DNA from: Azadirachta indica
Lineage: Eukaryota > Streptophyta > Magnoliopsida > Sapindales > Meliaceae
Direction: 5' to 3'
DNA length: 64,000 bases
Assembly: GCA_022749755.1 (NCBI GenBank)
Contig: CM040443.1
Span: 8,529,744-8,593,743 of the forward strand
Shown here: positions 1-11,600 of the stretch, piece by piece
Layout: each line of letters begins with the position of its first letter
Numbering within the stretch: the first letter of the stretch is position 1
The notes under the pieces: model-generated
What the model saw: the letters and a program-made list of their open reading frames with translations, nothing else
The model's database searches: none
What the model was told of the DNA's origin: nothing
Program-made: the position numbers and the translations under genes

Positions 1-222
1 AGAGAATGAATCCGGATAGACCCTTCTACTTGAATATGTTTAAGGTAGTTTATATATTTCATGGACATATTGTTAGTTTTGAGATAGTCCTGTTGAATGA
101 CATTATTAAGCTGTAACTGTTTATATAAATCATGAACACTAAATGATATAGATTCAACGCTGGCACTAAGCAATTAATGAAATCTTACTTCCTTTCTTTG
201 TTCTGTTGTTACCTCTATGCAG

Positions 223-291
223 GATTGTCAGCGTAGAGCAATGGCAAAGCTACTAAAGCATCGAGAACTATCACCTCCATCCATTACTTAG
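223..291 (+). CDS. Terminal coding exon of an upstream gene (partial)
   Basis: A pyrimidine-rich stretch ending in TGCAG at 218-222 is followed by an open frame of 22 codons beginning DCQRRAMAKLLKHREL and ending in a TAG stop at 289-291. This looks like the last exon of a plus-strand gene whose body lies left of the window. The peptide is basic and too short to place in a family. A shadow frame cannot be excluded, but the acceptor, the clean stop and the T-rich DNA that follows, typical of a 3' UTR, support it. Confidence 0.5.
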   Translation, partial: DCQRRAMAKLLKHRELSPPSIT

Positions 292-2149
292 ATCTATCAA
301 ATAAATCATGTATGTCCTGGCATCTCTTTCTTTTTGTTTTTGATTTTCCCTTTTTGTTGTTGAACCTTATATGCTTGATGCTTCTGTATTCCACCTGGTA
401 CTGAAGATTCCATTCAGATCACCTTCTATATGTTCTGAAGGCAGTATATCATCACTTTGACTTTGAGGTTATGCCAAACACTCTCATAACAAACAGGGAA
501 CTTTTTAGCAATTCAATTCCACAGTTTATTGGCAAAATTTTGCTAGAGGAGATTTATCCTCGTCAATAATGGTGATTTGAGTTTCATCTGGTACCAAAAT
601 GATTATGTATTCTTTCCCATGGCAACTGAAGACAGTATGCAGGAAAATGATAATATAAGTGAATGAAAGAATCCTGCTGGTTTCATGGGGAATGTTTGGC
701 AAGCCTTTATCATATAGCAGGGAAGGAATTTTAAGTATTTCTCGAGCTTGAATCCTGTCTTCATTGCATAGTCATAATATAATAGATTGTTGTTGCCAGA
801 GATGGAGAAGAATAACAAAGCAAATGATAATGAAACTATCCTACGGTACTGTCTGCAGTCATTAGTCAGCCCAAACTAGAACATATTTTTTTTAATTAAT
901 TGGATTTATGCACTCTATTACCCACTAACCACCTGCACCTATTATCCAGAAGAGTTGAACTTGAACTGTATACATTTTTGTTCCTGAGCTGAATGCCACC
1001 GGCCCAGCTGGCTATTCTTCTATCCATCTAAGCCTGTTGAAAACGAACCACCTTTCTTTTACAGTTTCTCATTGCATATAACAGGTCATAAGTGAGGGCA
1101 TGTACTATATATATATTTATGATAATCACAAATTATTTTAGAACCATACTAATTTTAAAGGCATTAGTTATTTTATTTTCTGAATCTTTGAAGTTTGTGA
1201 CAGAACTTGTGACAATCTGTGCTGGTACTTGCACCGAGGGTGAAAAGTATTCAACATGAAGTGCTTTCCCCTACTCCAGGAATCTACCATGATCCATTTT
1301 TTGAGCTTGACATAATGAAACCTTGGCCAGTTTCTGTATCAAAGGGAAGGCAAGGCTAGGCCTGGAGCATCTGCTGCTAATGAATAATAGCCAAAAGCTT
1401 CTTTATTCAGCTTCTTCAGTACAGAGATGGTAAGCAGTTGGCCTTATAAATGATGTTATGGTGCTACTTATTGAAGAAGAATCAAGAGGGCACATCCAAA
1501 TCTGTCCTGGGTTCTACTGAATTCATTAACACAGCTGGGAACAGGGGCAAAGTTTAAATTTGTCTAACTTGTGATTAATTGTTGGATGATTGATCAATTT
1601 GTTGAGTAGAGTGCAGAGATAGACGGTGGTAGTGGCATATGAGTGAAACTTGTGGTGTTCGATGCCCCAAAGAATGAAAGAAAATGCAAAAAAAGAAAAT
1701 AAAAGTAGACAGGACTGTAAATGATTTAGAAGCTATAACAAATTTCAATCACTCTTTGTATAACTTTCTTCTTTGTTAATTTTGAAATTATCCAAAAATA
1801 ATGAACAGATAGTTCCTAAGCCCAAGAAGGTTGATAAGATATTCTTTCATCTTTTACCCTCTTATAACTTTTCTCCTGTTGATGCCTAATACTTAACCTA
1901 TAAGTTAATATTATATTGTCCAGTGTTTTAATTGAGATGTTATTCATTAATTGGATAGAAAGAGAGCGAAGGGATGACAGTAACACGTGAGCACGCAGGT
2001 TCTGCTGTTCAACAATTTGATCGTGCTTTGTCAGTGTGTTCTGCTGTCTTGCAGAACACGCAAATTATGTTATTTTTGACGGCTTTTTCTTATGAATTGA
2101 ATTTTGTGTTGCTCTTCCTCGTCTCTTTTGAAAGGAAGCCCTGTAAGCC
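292..2149. other. Intergenic, no gene recognised
   Basis: The start is probably the 3' UTR of the gene ending at 291. The rest is AT-rich, with no long frame, splice-supported exon chain or repeat that I can support. The last part, up to 2149, is likely the promoter of the microRNA cluster that follows. Confidence 0.4.
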
Positions 2150-2157
2150 TATAAATA
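2150..2157 (+). promoter_or_regulatory. TATA box of the miR2275 cluster
   Basis: TATAAATA lies about 80 nt upstream of the first hairpin, which puts a start site near 2180-2190 and leaves room for a short leader. The same octamer precedes the second miR2275 locus on the other strand at 42877-42884. Assignment rests on motif and spacing only. Confidence 0.5.
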
Positions 2158-2232
2158 CTAGGTGGAGGCTTCGGCCACCGCAGAGCTTCTCAACAAACTG
2201 TTGGAAAGAGGAAATGAGAGGGGAGAAGTAGA

Positions 2233-2341
2233 TGCTACAAGTTGTCAGAAGTGAAAATTAGAGGAAATTAAACAAATTGATTATGTTACTTTGATTTTTG
2301 TTTAATTTCCTCTAATATTTCATCTCTGTCTTAAATTTGTG
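2233..2341 (+). ncRNA. MIR2275: miR2275-like hairpin 1 (tandem cluster)
   Basis: The 5' arm contains TTAGAGGAAATTAAAC and the 3' arm its exact complement, inside a longer imperfect stem with a loop of about 20 nt. The candidate mature 22-mer is on the 3' arm at 2301-2322, starts with TTTAATTTCC and ends in AATATTTCA. It aligns without gaps to the miR2275 family, whose common form reads TTT..TTTCCTCCAATATCTCA. miR2275 is a 22-nt microRNA that cuts PHAS precursor transcripts and starts 24-nt phased siRNA production in anthers. First of four tandem units, probably cut from one primary transcript. Confidence 0.82.
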
Positions 2342-2369
2342 CAATATGTTGGAGAGGGAGAGCTAAACA

Positions 2370-2478
2370 GATGCTACAAGTAGTCAGATGTGAAAGTTGA
2401 AGAAAATTAAACAAATTGATTTTATTATTTTGATTTTTGTTTAATTTTCTTCAATATTTCATCTCTGTCCTAAATTTG
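2370..2478 (+). ncRNA. MIR2275: miR2275-like hairpin 2 (tandem cluster)
   Basis: This is a second copy of the same unit, with the same flanks (GATGCTACAAG before, CATCTCTGTCCTAAATTT after). The 5' arm TTGAAGAAAATTAAAC pairs perfectly with GTTTAATTTTCTTCAA. Compared with hairpin 1, three positions have changed on both arms so that pairing is kept. The candidate mature 22-mer is at 2440-2461, starting TTTAATTTTC and ending AATATTTCA. Confidence 0.8.
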
Positions 2479-2520
2479 GATTTGTGTACATGTTGGTCGG
2501 AGAGGGAAAGCCAAGTAAAT

Positions 2521-2634
2521 GATGCAAAAACAAGTTGTCAGAAGTGAAAATTGGAGGGAATTAAACGAAGTGATAACATTATTTGATTTTTGTTTAATTT
2601 CCTCCAATGTTTTATCTCTGGCCTCAATTTGTCT
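2521..2634 (+). ncRNA. MIR2275: miR2275-like hairpin 3 (tandem cluster)
   Basis: This is the third copy. The 5' arm TTGGAGGGAATTAAAC pairs with GTTTAATTTCCTCCAA through a single G-U. The candidate mature 22-mer is at 2593-2614 and carries the family core TTTCCTCCAAT, the closest core match to canonical miR2275 in this cluster. Its 3' end (GTTTTA) has drifted from the family's ATCTCA. Confidence 0.75.
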
Positions 2635-2679
2635 ACTTGTGCATTTATGTTCCTAAGTCAACTAACTTGTGTGAAAAAT

Positions 2680-2785
2680 GTAAATGCTGAAGGTGAGAAT
2701 TGGAGGAAAGTAAAGAGATTGAAATTGTTGAATGCTTTCTGTTTAGTTTCCTTCAATATCTCATCTGCAGTCTTCACTTCAACAT
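2680..2785 (+). ncRNA. MIR2275: miR2275-like hairpin 4 (diverged, tandem cluster)
   Basis: This is the most diverged copy. The 5' arm GGTGAGAATTGGAGGAAAG pairs with the 3' arm around TTTCCTTCAATATCTCATC with several mismatches. The candidate mature 22-mer at 2742-2763 ends in CAATATCTCA, the 3' end of canonical miR2275, so the product may be the most canonical even though the stem is weakest. Whether it is processed cannot be told from sequence. Confidence 0.65.
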
Positions 2786-3356
2786 ATTTATATTTTTGTT
2801 CTTATTATATTACAATTTTGTGATTCAAGTAAACCGAACTATTTTATCATTTTTATGGAGCACGGAAGGAAAATAAGTTCATTGACATTGTTTTACCTTT
2901 CAGCTTGTTTCCGGCTTTCACTTCATTGGTTCTATTCTATTATCCAATACTGGACGCGCCGCCGATAGGGCGACGGCCACAACACAGTCTGCTGGACTTG
3001 TTGGAATTTCATTAAAATGACCCAACAAAAATTAAAAAAAAAACCTGGAATAAAATTTTATATCCGCACAATTTATCTGAAAAATCGATGAGAACTAAAA
3101 TTATTAATGCTAACGCTGAGGCCGGCTATTATTAATTTTTAATTCTTTTGAAAAATTACATCAAAACCCTTTAAATTAGTTGAAATTATATCTAGTTGTT
3201 CAGAAAATTCAGATTTACTAATTCGGTCTAAAATTAAACCGAATTTTGCAGATGCTAGCACACTGAACTTCGCAGCTGTAGGGTCTATTCTTTAAGTTGA
3301 CACTCATTCGCTCCGTCGAAGAGAACTCAGATAACTATAGGATTCCAGGTCAGGCC

Positions 3357-6300
3357 ATGGAAGCTTGTATAGCGAACTGCTGCTACGGGAATTCTCTTCT
3401 CAAGGCCCTCAAACCCCTCAGTTTCAAGCTTTCTAACACCCTTCATTATTCATCAATTTCTATCCACTCTGGTTAGTCGTTCTCCCTGATGATTACTTGT
3501 TGACGTGTTATAGCATGTCGATGTTTCTAAATTTGACCAAGAAAACATTTTTTTCTCTCATTTTCCAATAGGGGGAGGAAATTCGGTTAAAAGAGCATAT
3601 GATGCAGTGTTGTTGGATGCCGGAGGGACCCTTTTGCAATTGGCAAAGCCAGTTGAAGAGACTTACGCCTTCATTGGAAGGAAATATGGTTAGTTTAAGG
3701 TCTTTTGTTTTATGTTCTACTTTGAATGAGCGAATCATAATCGTATTCTGTCTTTGCCTTGGTATTTATATACTGATTTCAAACTGGTGAATTTATGGTC
3801 TTGGTGTTTGTACGCTGCACTAAAACTTTTTTACATTATTCAGGTCTCACTGTGACTTCAGCTGATATTAAGAAAGGATTCAAGAAAGCTTTTTCCGGTC
3901 CATGGCCTGAGAAGCTCCGTTACCAGGTCAAATATTTTTCGTTATTATGTAATGGGATATGTATCATCATTCCCCTCAATAGCATGTAATGGGATGTATT
4001 TATCATCATTTACCCCAATAGTATGTAATGGCATATGTATCATCATGTTCATGTGGATGAATGGATCCTTGAACTCTCCTGAAGCCCAACTAATCTCCAT
4101 CATGGCTCTCAATAGTATTTAGTGGACTTTGCCAGCATCAGTATCTCTGCAATTGCACGCCATTGGTGGATTTATATTATATGATATTAATACGCTCTTA
4201 TATAAAATTAAATGAACAGAATTTTTGTACTTAACCATTTCCTGAGAAGCAACCATCCACATGCTGCTGTTTCCTTTTGTTGGCAGCTAAAGTTGTTTCA
4301 CTGATTTTCTTTATAATCCTTATCCTTCAATGTATGAGTATTGATCAAGTTTCTTCAGTAAAATAGGTGATATTTATATCAACCTTATTAGATATTTGGT
4401 CATGTGAAGTTAGGAACATTAAATCACTTTTTGCTGCCAGTGTTCTGTAATATCCTTTCCTGTGACAACAAATATTTCTGTGGCAACAGTAGAGCAGCAT
4501 ATTTCTTTTTTCCATCAGCTTCTTCAAGCTTACCCATCTCTGACATGCATCAAATGTTGCAACTGAAGTCTATTTAGTCTTTATTATGTTTTGATATTTT
4601 GATAGGGAGATGGAAGGCCATTTTGGAGGCTTGTAGTTTCTGAAGCCACTGGTTGCACTGATGATGATTATTTTGAAGAAGTCTATGAGGTGATGTTTTG
4701 CTAGACCTGTGTTTGAATGCATGTTCCCTATTCCAACATTGTCTTATTTTCATTTAGAAAAGTTTGAAACTGGCAGTAATTACTTAAACTACTGGAACTA
4801 TAAACAAATTATTTAAGCAGTTGATGTTATCTTCACTCTGTGATTTCTTATTAGCTGGTTTATTCAGTATTATGCAAATGGAGAAGCGTGGCATCTTCCA
4901 GATGGAGCTTACCATACAATTTCACTTTTCAAGGATGCTGGAGGTCAAATCAATAATGTATTTTCCTTTATTTTTCACTACAAACAATCAACCCTTTTTT
5001 CTGAATTGATTCTTTTTTATGTTTCTTTATTTCTAAATAGTTAAGATGGCTGTTGTATCCAATTTTGATACCCGACTGAGGAAGCTATTGAAAGACCTCA
5101 ATGTTATAGATCTGTAAGCATCAGTCCTTTGTTTCTGTTTTCTGTCACTCACTTTCAAGTATTGAGATGTTGTTTTTCACGTGTGGGTTATTTATCAGAG
5201 GAAGCTATTTTGTACTCTTCATTACATTAGTCCATGTAATTTTATTCTCTACATCAATGTCCTCATAGTATGCAAAGTTTCATTATGTTGTCTGCTGAAC
5301 AACTAAAATTCTCTCTCTTGGGGTCTAAAATTTTTCTCTTTTTGTGAAACTAAATGATCCTCTGTGCCTCTATGCTTGGGTAAATGATTTGAGAATCATG
5401 CAAAGACAAAGGAATTGAATTCTTGGCTTGCTTGTCTGAGCTAGAGCAGCAAAACATGCTTTCTTGTCTTGAAATTTAAGGATTTTCCTTTTTTTTTTTT
5501 TCAGGTTTGATGCTGTCATTATATCTTCGGAGATTGGATATGAAAAACCGGATCCAAGAATATTTAAATCTGCTTTAGGTTTGTCTTGTAACATGCAATA
5601 ACAAAAATTTGTTTATCCTTTCCTGGTACTACCTTTCTTTCTAAATTTCCCTGGACAAATTGATAATCTAGAATGGAACATTAAAGTAATATCAGAGCTA
5701 TTGCCGTAGCTGATAGTATAGGGTTGACTCCAGGTTTTCTTGAAGTGCCAGTATTCAAAAGTTCACTTTCATGTTAATAATGACAACCCATTTTCTTGTT
5801 ATGGTCTTGTCTAATTACATGGAGCTTGAACTCTAAGCATGCCTTTCATCTTTCTTTCAGTGCTGCGCAATTATCATATCCATCAGGGGGCTAATGCTGC
5901 TGTTAAAAGACTTAGTTTTATTGTGCTTGCATACATGGATATTTCTTTTGGCATATATTTTGTTTCAATGCCTAACATACATGTCTTGTGATAATGTTAA
6001 AATAATCTTATTGATACAATATCAAAATGCTGAGCATTTTTTTAGATCAAATGAGTACCGAGGCTACCAAGGCTGTACATATTGGAGATGATGAAAAAGC
6101 AGACAAGCAGGGAGCTAATGCCATTGGGATCGATTGCTGGTCAGTAATGCACAGGCTTATATAAACACTTGGTTCAGTATACATGCTTTTATAAATTTTA
6201 TGTCTTGTTCAATTATCATCATATCTAAACATCCATTTTAATTTTAGGCACCATATTACTGTTTTCCTAGCAGGTCAAGCCAGTAATTACATGATGTTTC

Positions 6301-6415
6301 TGAAAATGATAATGAGTGCCTTAATCTACTATTGGTCTGAATAAACAGGTTGTGGGGAAAAGATGTTAAGACGTTCTCAGATGTCCAAACTCGCATCCTC
6401 ATTGCAGAATCATAG
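3357..6415 (+). CDS. HAD-superfamily hydrolase (HDHD3-like), 9 exons, 260 aa
   Basis: Exons: 3357-3471, 3572-3688, 3844-3926, 4606-4689, 4868-4943, 5041-5113, 5505-5578, 6046-6139, 6349-6415; together 783 nt, 260 residues. HAD motifs appear in order: motif I LLDAGGTL (Asp54), motif II VVSNFD, the motif III lysine in GYEKPDP, and motif [11 protein letters not shown]. The serine-rich first 38 residues look like an organelle transit peptide. Motif I is D-A-G-G-T: the second aspartate used as general acid by typical HAD phosphatases is absent, as in the haloacid-dehalogenase-like/HDHD3 branch, so simple phosphatase activity is uncertain. Substrate is unknown. The 3' part of this gene recurs as a pseudogene at 13020-14412. 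Confidence 0.88.
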
Positions 6416-7649
6416 CTCCCAATAAATAGGAATAATGGTTGATACCACCAAGGAGGTAATTCAAGTTTGTTATGTTAAGGTGAAATATTCCGAGCCAAAA
6501 ATGAGTGGCTTATAGTGGTTTTCCCATAGGGAAAGTAGGGTTTTGATCTCAATAGTTTAAGCTATTCTCACAACCTTTTCAACAACTCTGAATGTTACCT
6601 CCTACATTATTAATTTATATTGTAGAAATGGTGATCGCGGTTCTTTATTGCTTCAACTGCTTTCGTTTGATAGGAGATTATATGTTACTTTTCTTTGAGC
6701 AACTGATAATTTTTTTTTTTTTTATCTTAACGTGGGTGCTGTTAGGTGTCAGTTGCATCATAAGTTTTCTGATATCATTGACAAAGAACTGTCATAGACC
6801 GCATAAAGTTGATTTGAATTCCCATGTTGCCGGCTGATAAAAATCTACGCATCAATAATTGACCAAATAAGAGGCATCAATGCTACATTAGCTGTTATCT
6901 CATCATTTATTTTTGTGGATAAAATGATAACTATCACTGCTCTATATTGACGACAGTGTTGAACATTGATTCATTCTAGATGGCCATGCAATCAATCAAT
7001 CAATCAATCTCGCAACATGCCCATAATTTTGTTCTATTAATGGTTTTTTTGTGATGTGCAAAAACCGCGACAATTCTTATTTGCCCTTCTCAAAACTACT
7101 GACCTCCTTTCCGCCGTCTTAGCAGTCCCAAAACCTGCAACAAATGTGTGATTGCGATGGGAATCGGTTTTTAATAAGCGAAGGAGATGATCCCCGCAGA
7201 TTACTTGTATACTACAACTCATCTTGGTCATGTCCCTCTTGAGATATTTCATGCTGGTGACTTTGAGATTTGCCAAACAGAAAAATGGTCGTAAAAAAGT
7301 CAGATTTACCTTGTGCAGGTTAACCAATTGACTAGAACTCATCGTTTGACAAGTAACACAAAATATGTTGAGTGAACTTCAAATTCCTGCAAATAACTTA
7401 CCAAGATTATTTCTACCTAGTGATAAAAGGGTCAATTATGGAAAAACCACTACTAGTTGAAGGCCTATTATCTCTTAAACAGGCAACAACAACTCCACTC
7501 GGGTAAACAAACCAAGTGTACGAGACGTTCGGCAACCATATAAGCAGCTACAGCATCCACAATGACAGCCTTCAACGTCAGAGATTGTATAATCCTATGA
7601 AAGATTGTAATGTCGAATCAGAAGACTCTGCATAGTAGTAGCAATGATA
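6416..7649. other. Intergenic between HAD gene and CUL3a
   Basis: No gene is recognised. The segment has a decayed counterpart downstream of the HAD pseudogene (about 14413-15430), so it was part of the duplicated block. A short ATCA repeat lies near 6990-7008. Confidence 0.4.
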
Positions 7650-7925
7650 TTTTGCTTAGCAAAGCTGCAAAAGATCTCTCCCGCGGCAGATAACCTTTCT
7701 GATATTGTCTGGCCTTGTTCCCTCAATGCATGCTGTCTCTAAATGACCCAGCTGAGAATTCCAGGCATTTAAAACCTCCTCCTCTGCAGCACTTGAACTA
7801 GTCTGATCCTTCAATAAATTTGATTTCCTCCATTAACCTACCAGCCATTTCTCTAAAAGTTTAGCCGCATTGCAAGGACCACCGCTACCAAGTATCCATG
7901 TTAGCAAATTACTCCACCCTTTGTA
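7650..7925 (-). pseudogene. Protein-coding relic, copy A, unknown family
   Basis: On the minus strand the segment reads as a degraded peptide, with WSNLLTWILGSGG, NAAKLLEKW, then a stop, then KDQTSSSAAEEEVLNAWNSQ and a GTRPDNIRKV-like tail. The same words appear in the second copy at 15430-15745 (AWSNMIDVYSWWQ, NAAKLLQKS, KDQPSSISVEEVISNALNSQ) with different stops and frameshifts. A real gene or exon probably existed here before the tandem duplication. I do not recognise the family. Confidence 0.35.
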
Positions 7926-8690
7926 GGCTTCTTATACTACTGAATGAAAATAAGTGGTGCTTTCAGATTCCTACTACATGAAACATACAGCAGAGATGAA
8001 TATTGGAAGTAAAACACCAAAAAGTAATAGAATGGTGAAGACATCTCCAGATCAACAACACAAACTGAAAAGGCAAGACTTTGACAAATATGCTGGGATT
8101 ATTACAATCAAGAAACGTGATATCTGGTACATAATGCATACATAGCAATAATCTTAAAAGAAAAACGCCAGATTGGCACACGCTTGTGTCAACCATTGTT
8201 AGGGGGACAATCCAGCAAGGCTCAAGTCAATAATAACAGTAAAGACAACAGAAGAAAATAACATTCTCTTTGTACTGAATGTCATTTCCTCCAGATCCAT
8301 TTAGAAAACAACGAATTGACGTAATCCATCCTTCAGATATAACCTCTTCAGATATAACCTCGTCTATTCTCAGAAATGAATATTTCTTTTGAAATAAAGG
8401 CAAAGGAGTTGGAACATTCCATTTTTTCAGACAGTGCTCACATGATATTCTTGAAAATGCTTGTATAGAAATGGTGCATATGAATTTCATAGCAGGCTCA
8501 ATTTTTGTGGCACTAACTAAAACTGATAAGATACACATCAGCAGGAAAAGGCTGAAAAATAACGAATATTCATTGACACCAAACTGAGCTTGCAGAAATT
8601 GTAAAACAATTTTCAACTTACCAACTAAGGTACAATTTCAATTGTTAATGCTAAACTTTCCACAAGAAACAGGCAATCTGTCATGCCACC

Positions 8691-11600
8691 CTAGGCAAGA
8701 TACCGATACAATTTTCTGTCTACGTTATCCCTTTCCAAGAAATCCCTTTCAATTAAGGACTCAATCCGTTTCTTAATCTCCGTGGGGTTCGCTAGGAACC
8801 GTGATTGCAACTGCTTTGTGACCTCAGCAATTATGTTGTTATGATCCAGTACCCTCCTTGATTTCATAATTCTAACTATAGCAGCTTCAATCTGAGGCTT
8901 CCTGTCCTCCTCCACTCTCTGCCGAGTTTCCTGTTTTTCTGGTTCTGATTCCTTCTGTGCAACCACGGTTCCTATCTTTACCTTGTAGAACTTGCTTGTG
9001 AACTTGTCATTGACAAAAAATGCATCATCTTCACCAATGTCTTTACTCATGGGCTCTTTCCGGAGAACATTCTTGCCCTTCACACAAGCCATAGATTGCA
9101 GGCATCTCTTCAAGTCTGGAGCAGGAATCTCTGTGGCCTGCTCTATCTCCTTGTAGCTAAGTCGATCGGCATTGTTAAACAGCATGAGAACACACATTTG
9201 GTAAGTGGATACATTCAACTCATGCTTCTGACCTTTCCCAAAGGTTGCTTTTATATCTGCTGTGCCCATGTTAGTTTGCCAGGATAATCTGCGACCAGTA
9301 TGGGTTCCAAGGTAATATGACCTAAATTTCTCACACAGAGCTGACATTTCACCTGGCAGGTTGCAAGTGACACTAGGTTGAGTGGGCCAAGAACCTGTTG
9401 TTAAAACCTGGACAACCAATGTTCGGCTATCCCCTAGCTCAGGGTGGCTAGCATAAAACCCTTGCATTGTATCCTGAGAGGTCTTCATGTCTGTAAACAT
9501 GCCTTCCAATTTCGAAGTAAATTGGTATCCACATTCTGTCTTGAGCTTCACTATCAGACTTCTCTCAGCATCATCAGATACAGTCTTACCTGACAAAAGC
9601 CGCTTGGCCAAATGTTGTTTGTAGTACTTTTCAAAGACATCTTTCTCCTGCAAGTAGCGGAACAGCATCATCACTTTGTCAAGAATGGTCTCCACATCCT
9701 CCTCAGTAACCCCCTTCAGACCTTTGCGGAGTTTGTCATCCACAAACAATGATATGAATTCCGGTGAACGGGGATTCAAATTAATGAAATATTCAAAAGA
9801 AGAATTCAAAGCATTCTGGAATGTCTTGTCATTGTTGAATGCTGAACTAATGATATTGTCATATTTATCCTTTTCATCCAACAGCCGCTGGACAAATTCA
9901 ACCGGATCCTTTAATCTTTCTGGATCTGAAACCAGCTGCTTACCAGTCTCCCTAAGGTGTGAAGTCATCACTTCTCTTATGGTTAAGAGACCATTAGGAA
10001 CCCTACGGAACAAGTTGTACATTCTTCCCAAGTCTTCATATTTATCATCAAGAAGCATATTTACCAAACCTGAATTCTCCATGTGGACTAGTCTCAGCAT
10101 GTGGTTTGCGATCATTTCTTTCTCCACCACATTAGTTATCTTTGCTTCACTCTTAGCATCCAAGTAGTGGGTCACTCTCTCCATTTCTTCATTTAGACGT
10201 CTCTCTGCTTTTTTCAGATATTCCCCACAATCACAGCACTCAATGAACTTCTGAGATTCACCCTTATAAAACTCAGCAGAAACCTCAAGAAACGGCTTCT
10301 CAAAATCTTCTTGGTAAACAGAAGAACCTAAATCCATCAGCATCTTAATTATATTCCTCATCAATCCCCTATTAATAACTTCACCAGTCCGTTCTCTCTG
10401 CACAAGTTCAAGAAGTGTATTCAATAGCCTTGTCTGAATTTTATTGCACCGTATGATGTTATCCCTCCACAGATTCAGTCCAAGCTCATGAACAGGGGTT
10501 TTATGGGTACTTGGAATATAGGTCCTGTCCATGTACATCAGTATGTCTCGGATCATTTGCAATGCTTTATTATGATCATTCCATTTCCTGTTCAGCTCTT
10601 CTAAAAATAAACCTCCCTGAGCAGCCTCAATAGATTTTGATATTTCTTTGAGATGCAAAGTCATGGTTGTAACAAGTCCTGAGTACAGCTTATCACCAAA
10701 TTTGTGCAGCACCATATTGTACGCATTTCTGAATTCAAGGCAGAAAAATGTCATAAGGAACGGTAGTTCTTGAATTAAGAGAGAAATTGAGAGGAGAATT
10801 GAACAGTGAGTAATATGACACCATTCATACATAAAATCATTGTGATAATCCTGAAAAACTAAAAAAACATATTATTAAAAAAAAACCAAGAACTTGGAGC
10901 ACATTAACTCTTAAACGTAAGGTATCCAACAACTACTTCTACCATGTGTTGGGCAGCAAACTTATGACACAATTATGTTCAGAAAAAAGAAAAAGGAAAA
11001 AGATTTCAAAGTTTGTATTGCTAATTGAAAGAAACAAGAACATTGCTACAAAATGAATTCAATCAGATTCTATGCCACAACTCTGTTGGCTATTTTTACA
11101 AACAAGGCCAAGAAACTGTGATCTTCTAGGCATGATCAGAGGCACACTCACAGTATGTGTGGCAGCACCAAACTTAACCTATAACTACCACACACAGGAT
11201 GGAGTATCTTTCTTGAAGAAATTTATCCAATTACTAGTAATTGAAGAAGTTGGCAATATTTAGCTTGGCCAACTGAATATGAATGGTAATAAACAATATG
11301 AATATAATGATCCACCTTGCCAAACGGTTCCTAAAACTAATTGAATGCCAACCTATCTATAGAGAACTAATACAGTCAAGTTCAATCATTTCCACAAAAT
11401 TTGCAGAAAATCATGAAAATCCAAAACACCACCTTAAACCTCATCAACTACAATTAAATACTCAGGAAACGAACCATTTCCTTCCTACAACTCTTCTACT
11501 GTAAAATTATACACTGTTCATAATCTCTTGAACACAAAAAAGCAGAACTAAAAATTTTCACAAACTAATCCACCACACACATCTATATCATCTAAATCAG

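Noticed and set aside
1974..2231. An 85-codon frame upstream of the hairpins
   Set aside because: It runs across the TATA box and into the leader of the microRNA cluster, has ordinary composition and no family look. Treated as chance.
2590..2823. A 77-codon frame through hairpins 3 and 4
   Set aside because: It overlaps the two 3' arms, whose hairpin structure explains the sequence better.
7826..7850. TTTGATTTCCTCCATTAACC, similar to the miR2275 start, or on the other strand a target site
   Set aside because: There is no pairing arm nearby, and as a target it has about five mismatches including one in the seed. Lies in the protein-like relic.
8227..8616. A 129-codon minus-strand frame downstream of CUL3a
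   Set aside because: The matching DNA in the second copy is not open, so the frame is not maintained; probably CUL3 3' UTR.
9676..10167. A 163-codon plus-strand frame inside CUL3a
   Set aside because: Antisense shadow of the CUL3 exon, shortened in copy b (17457-17741).
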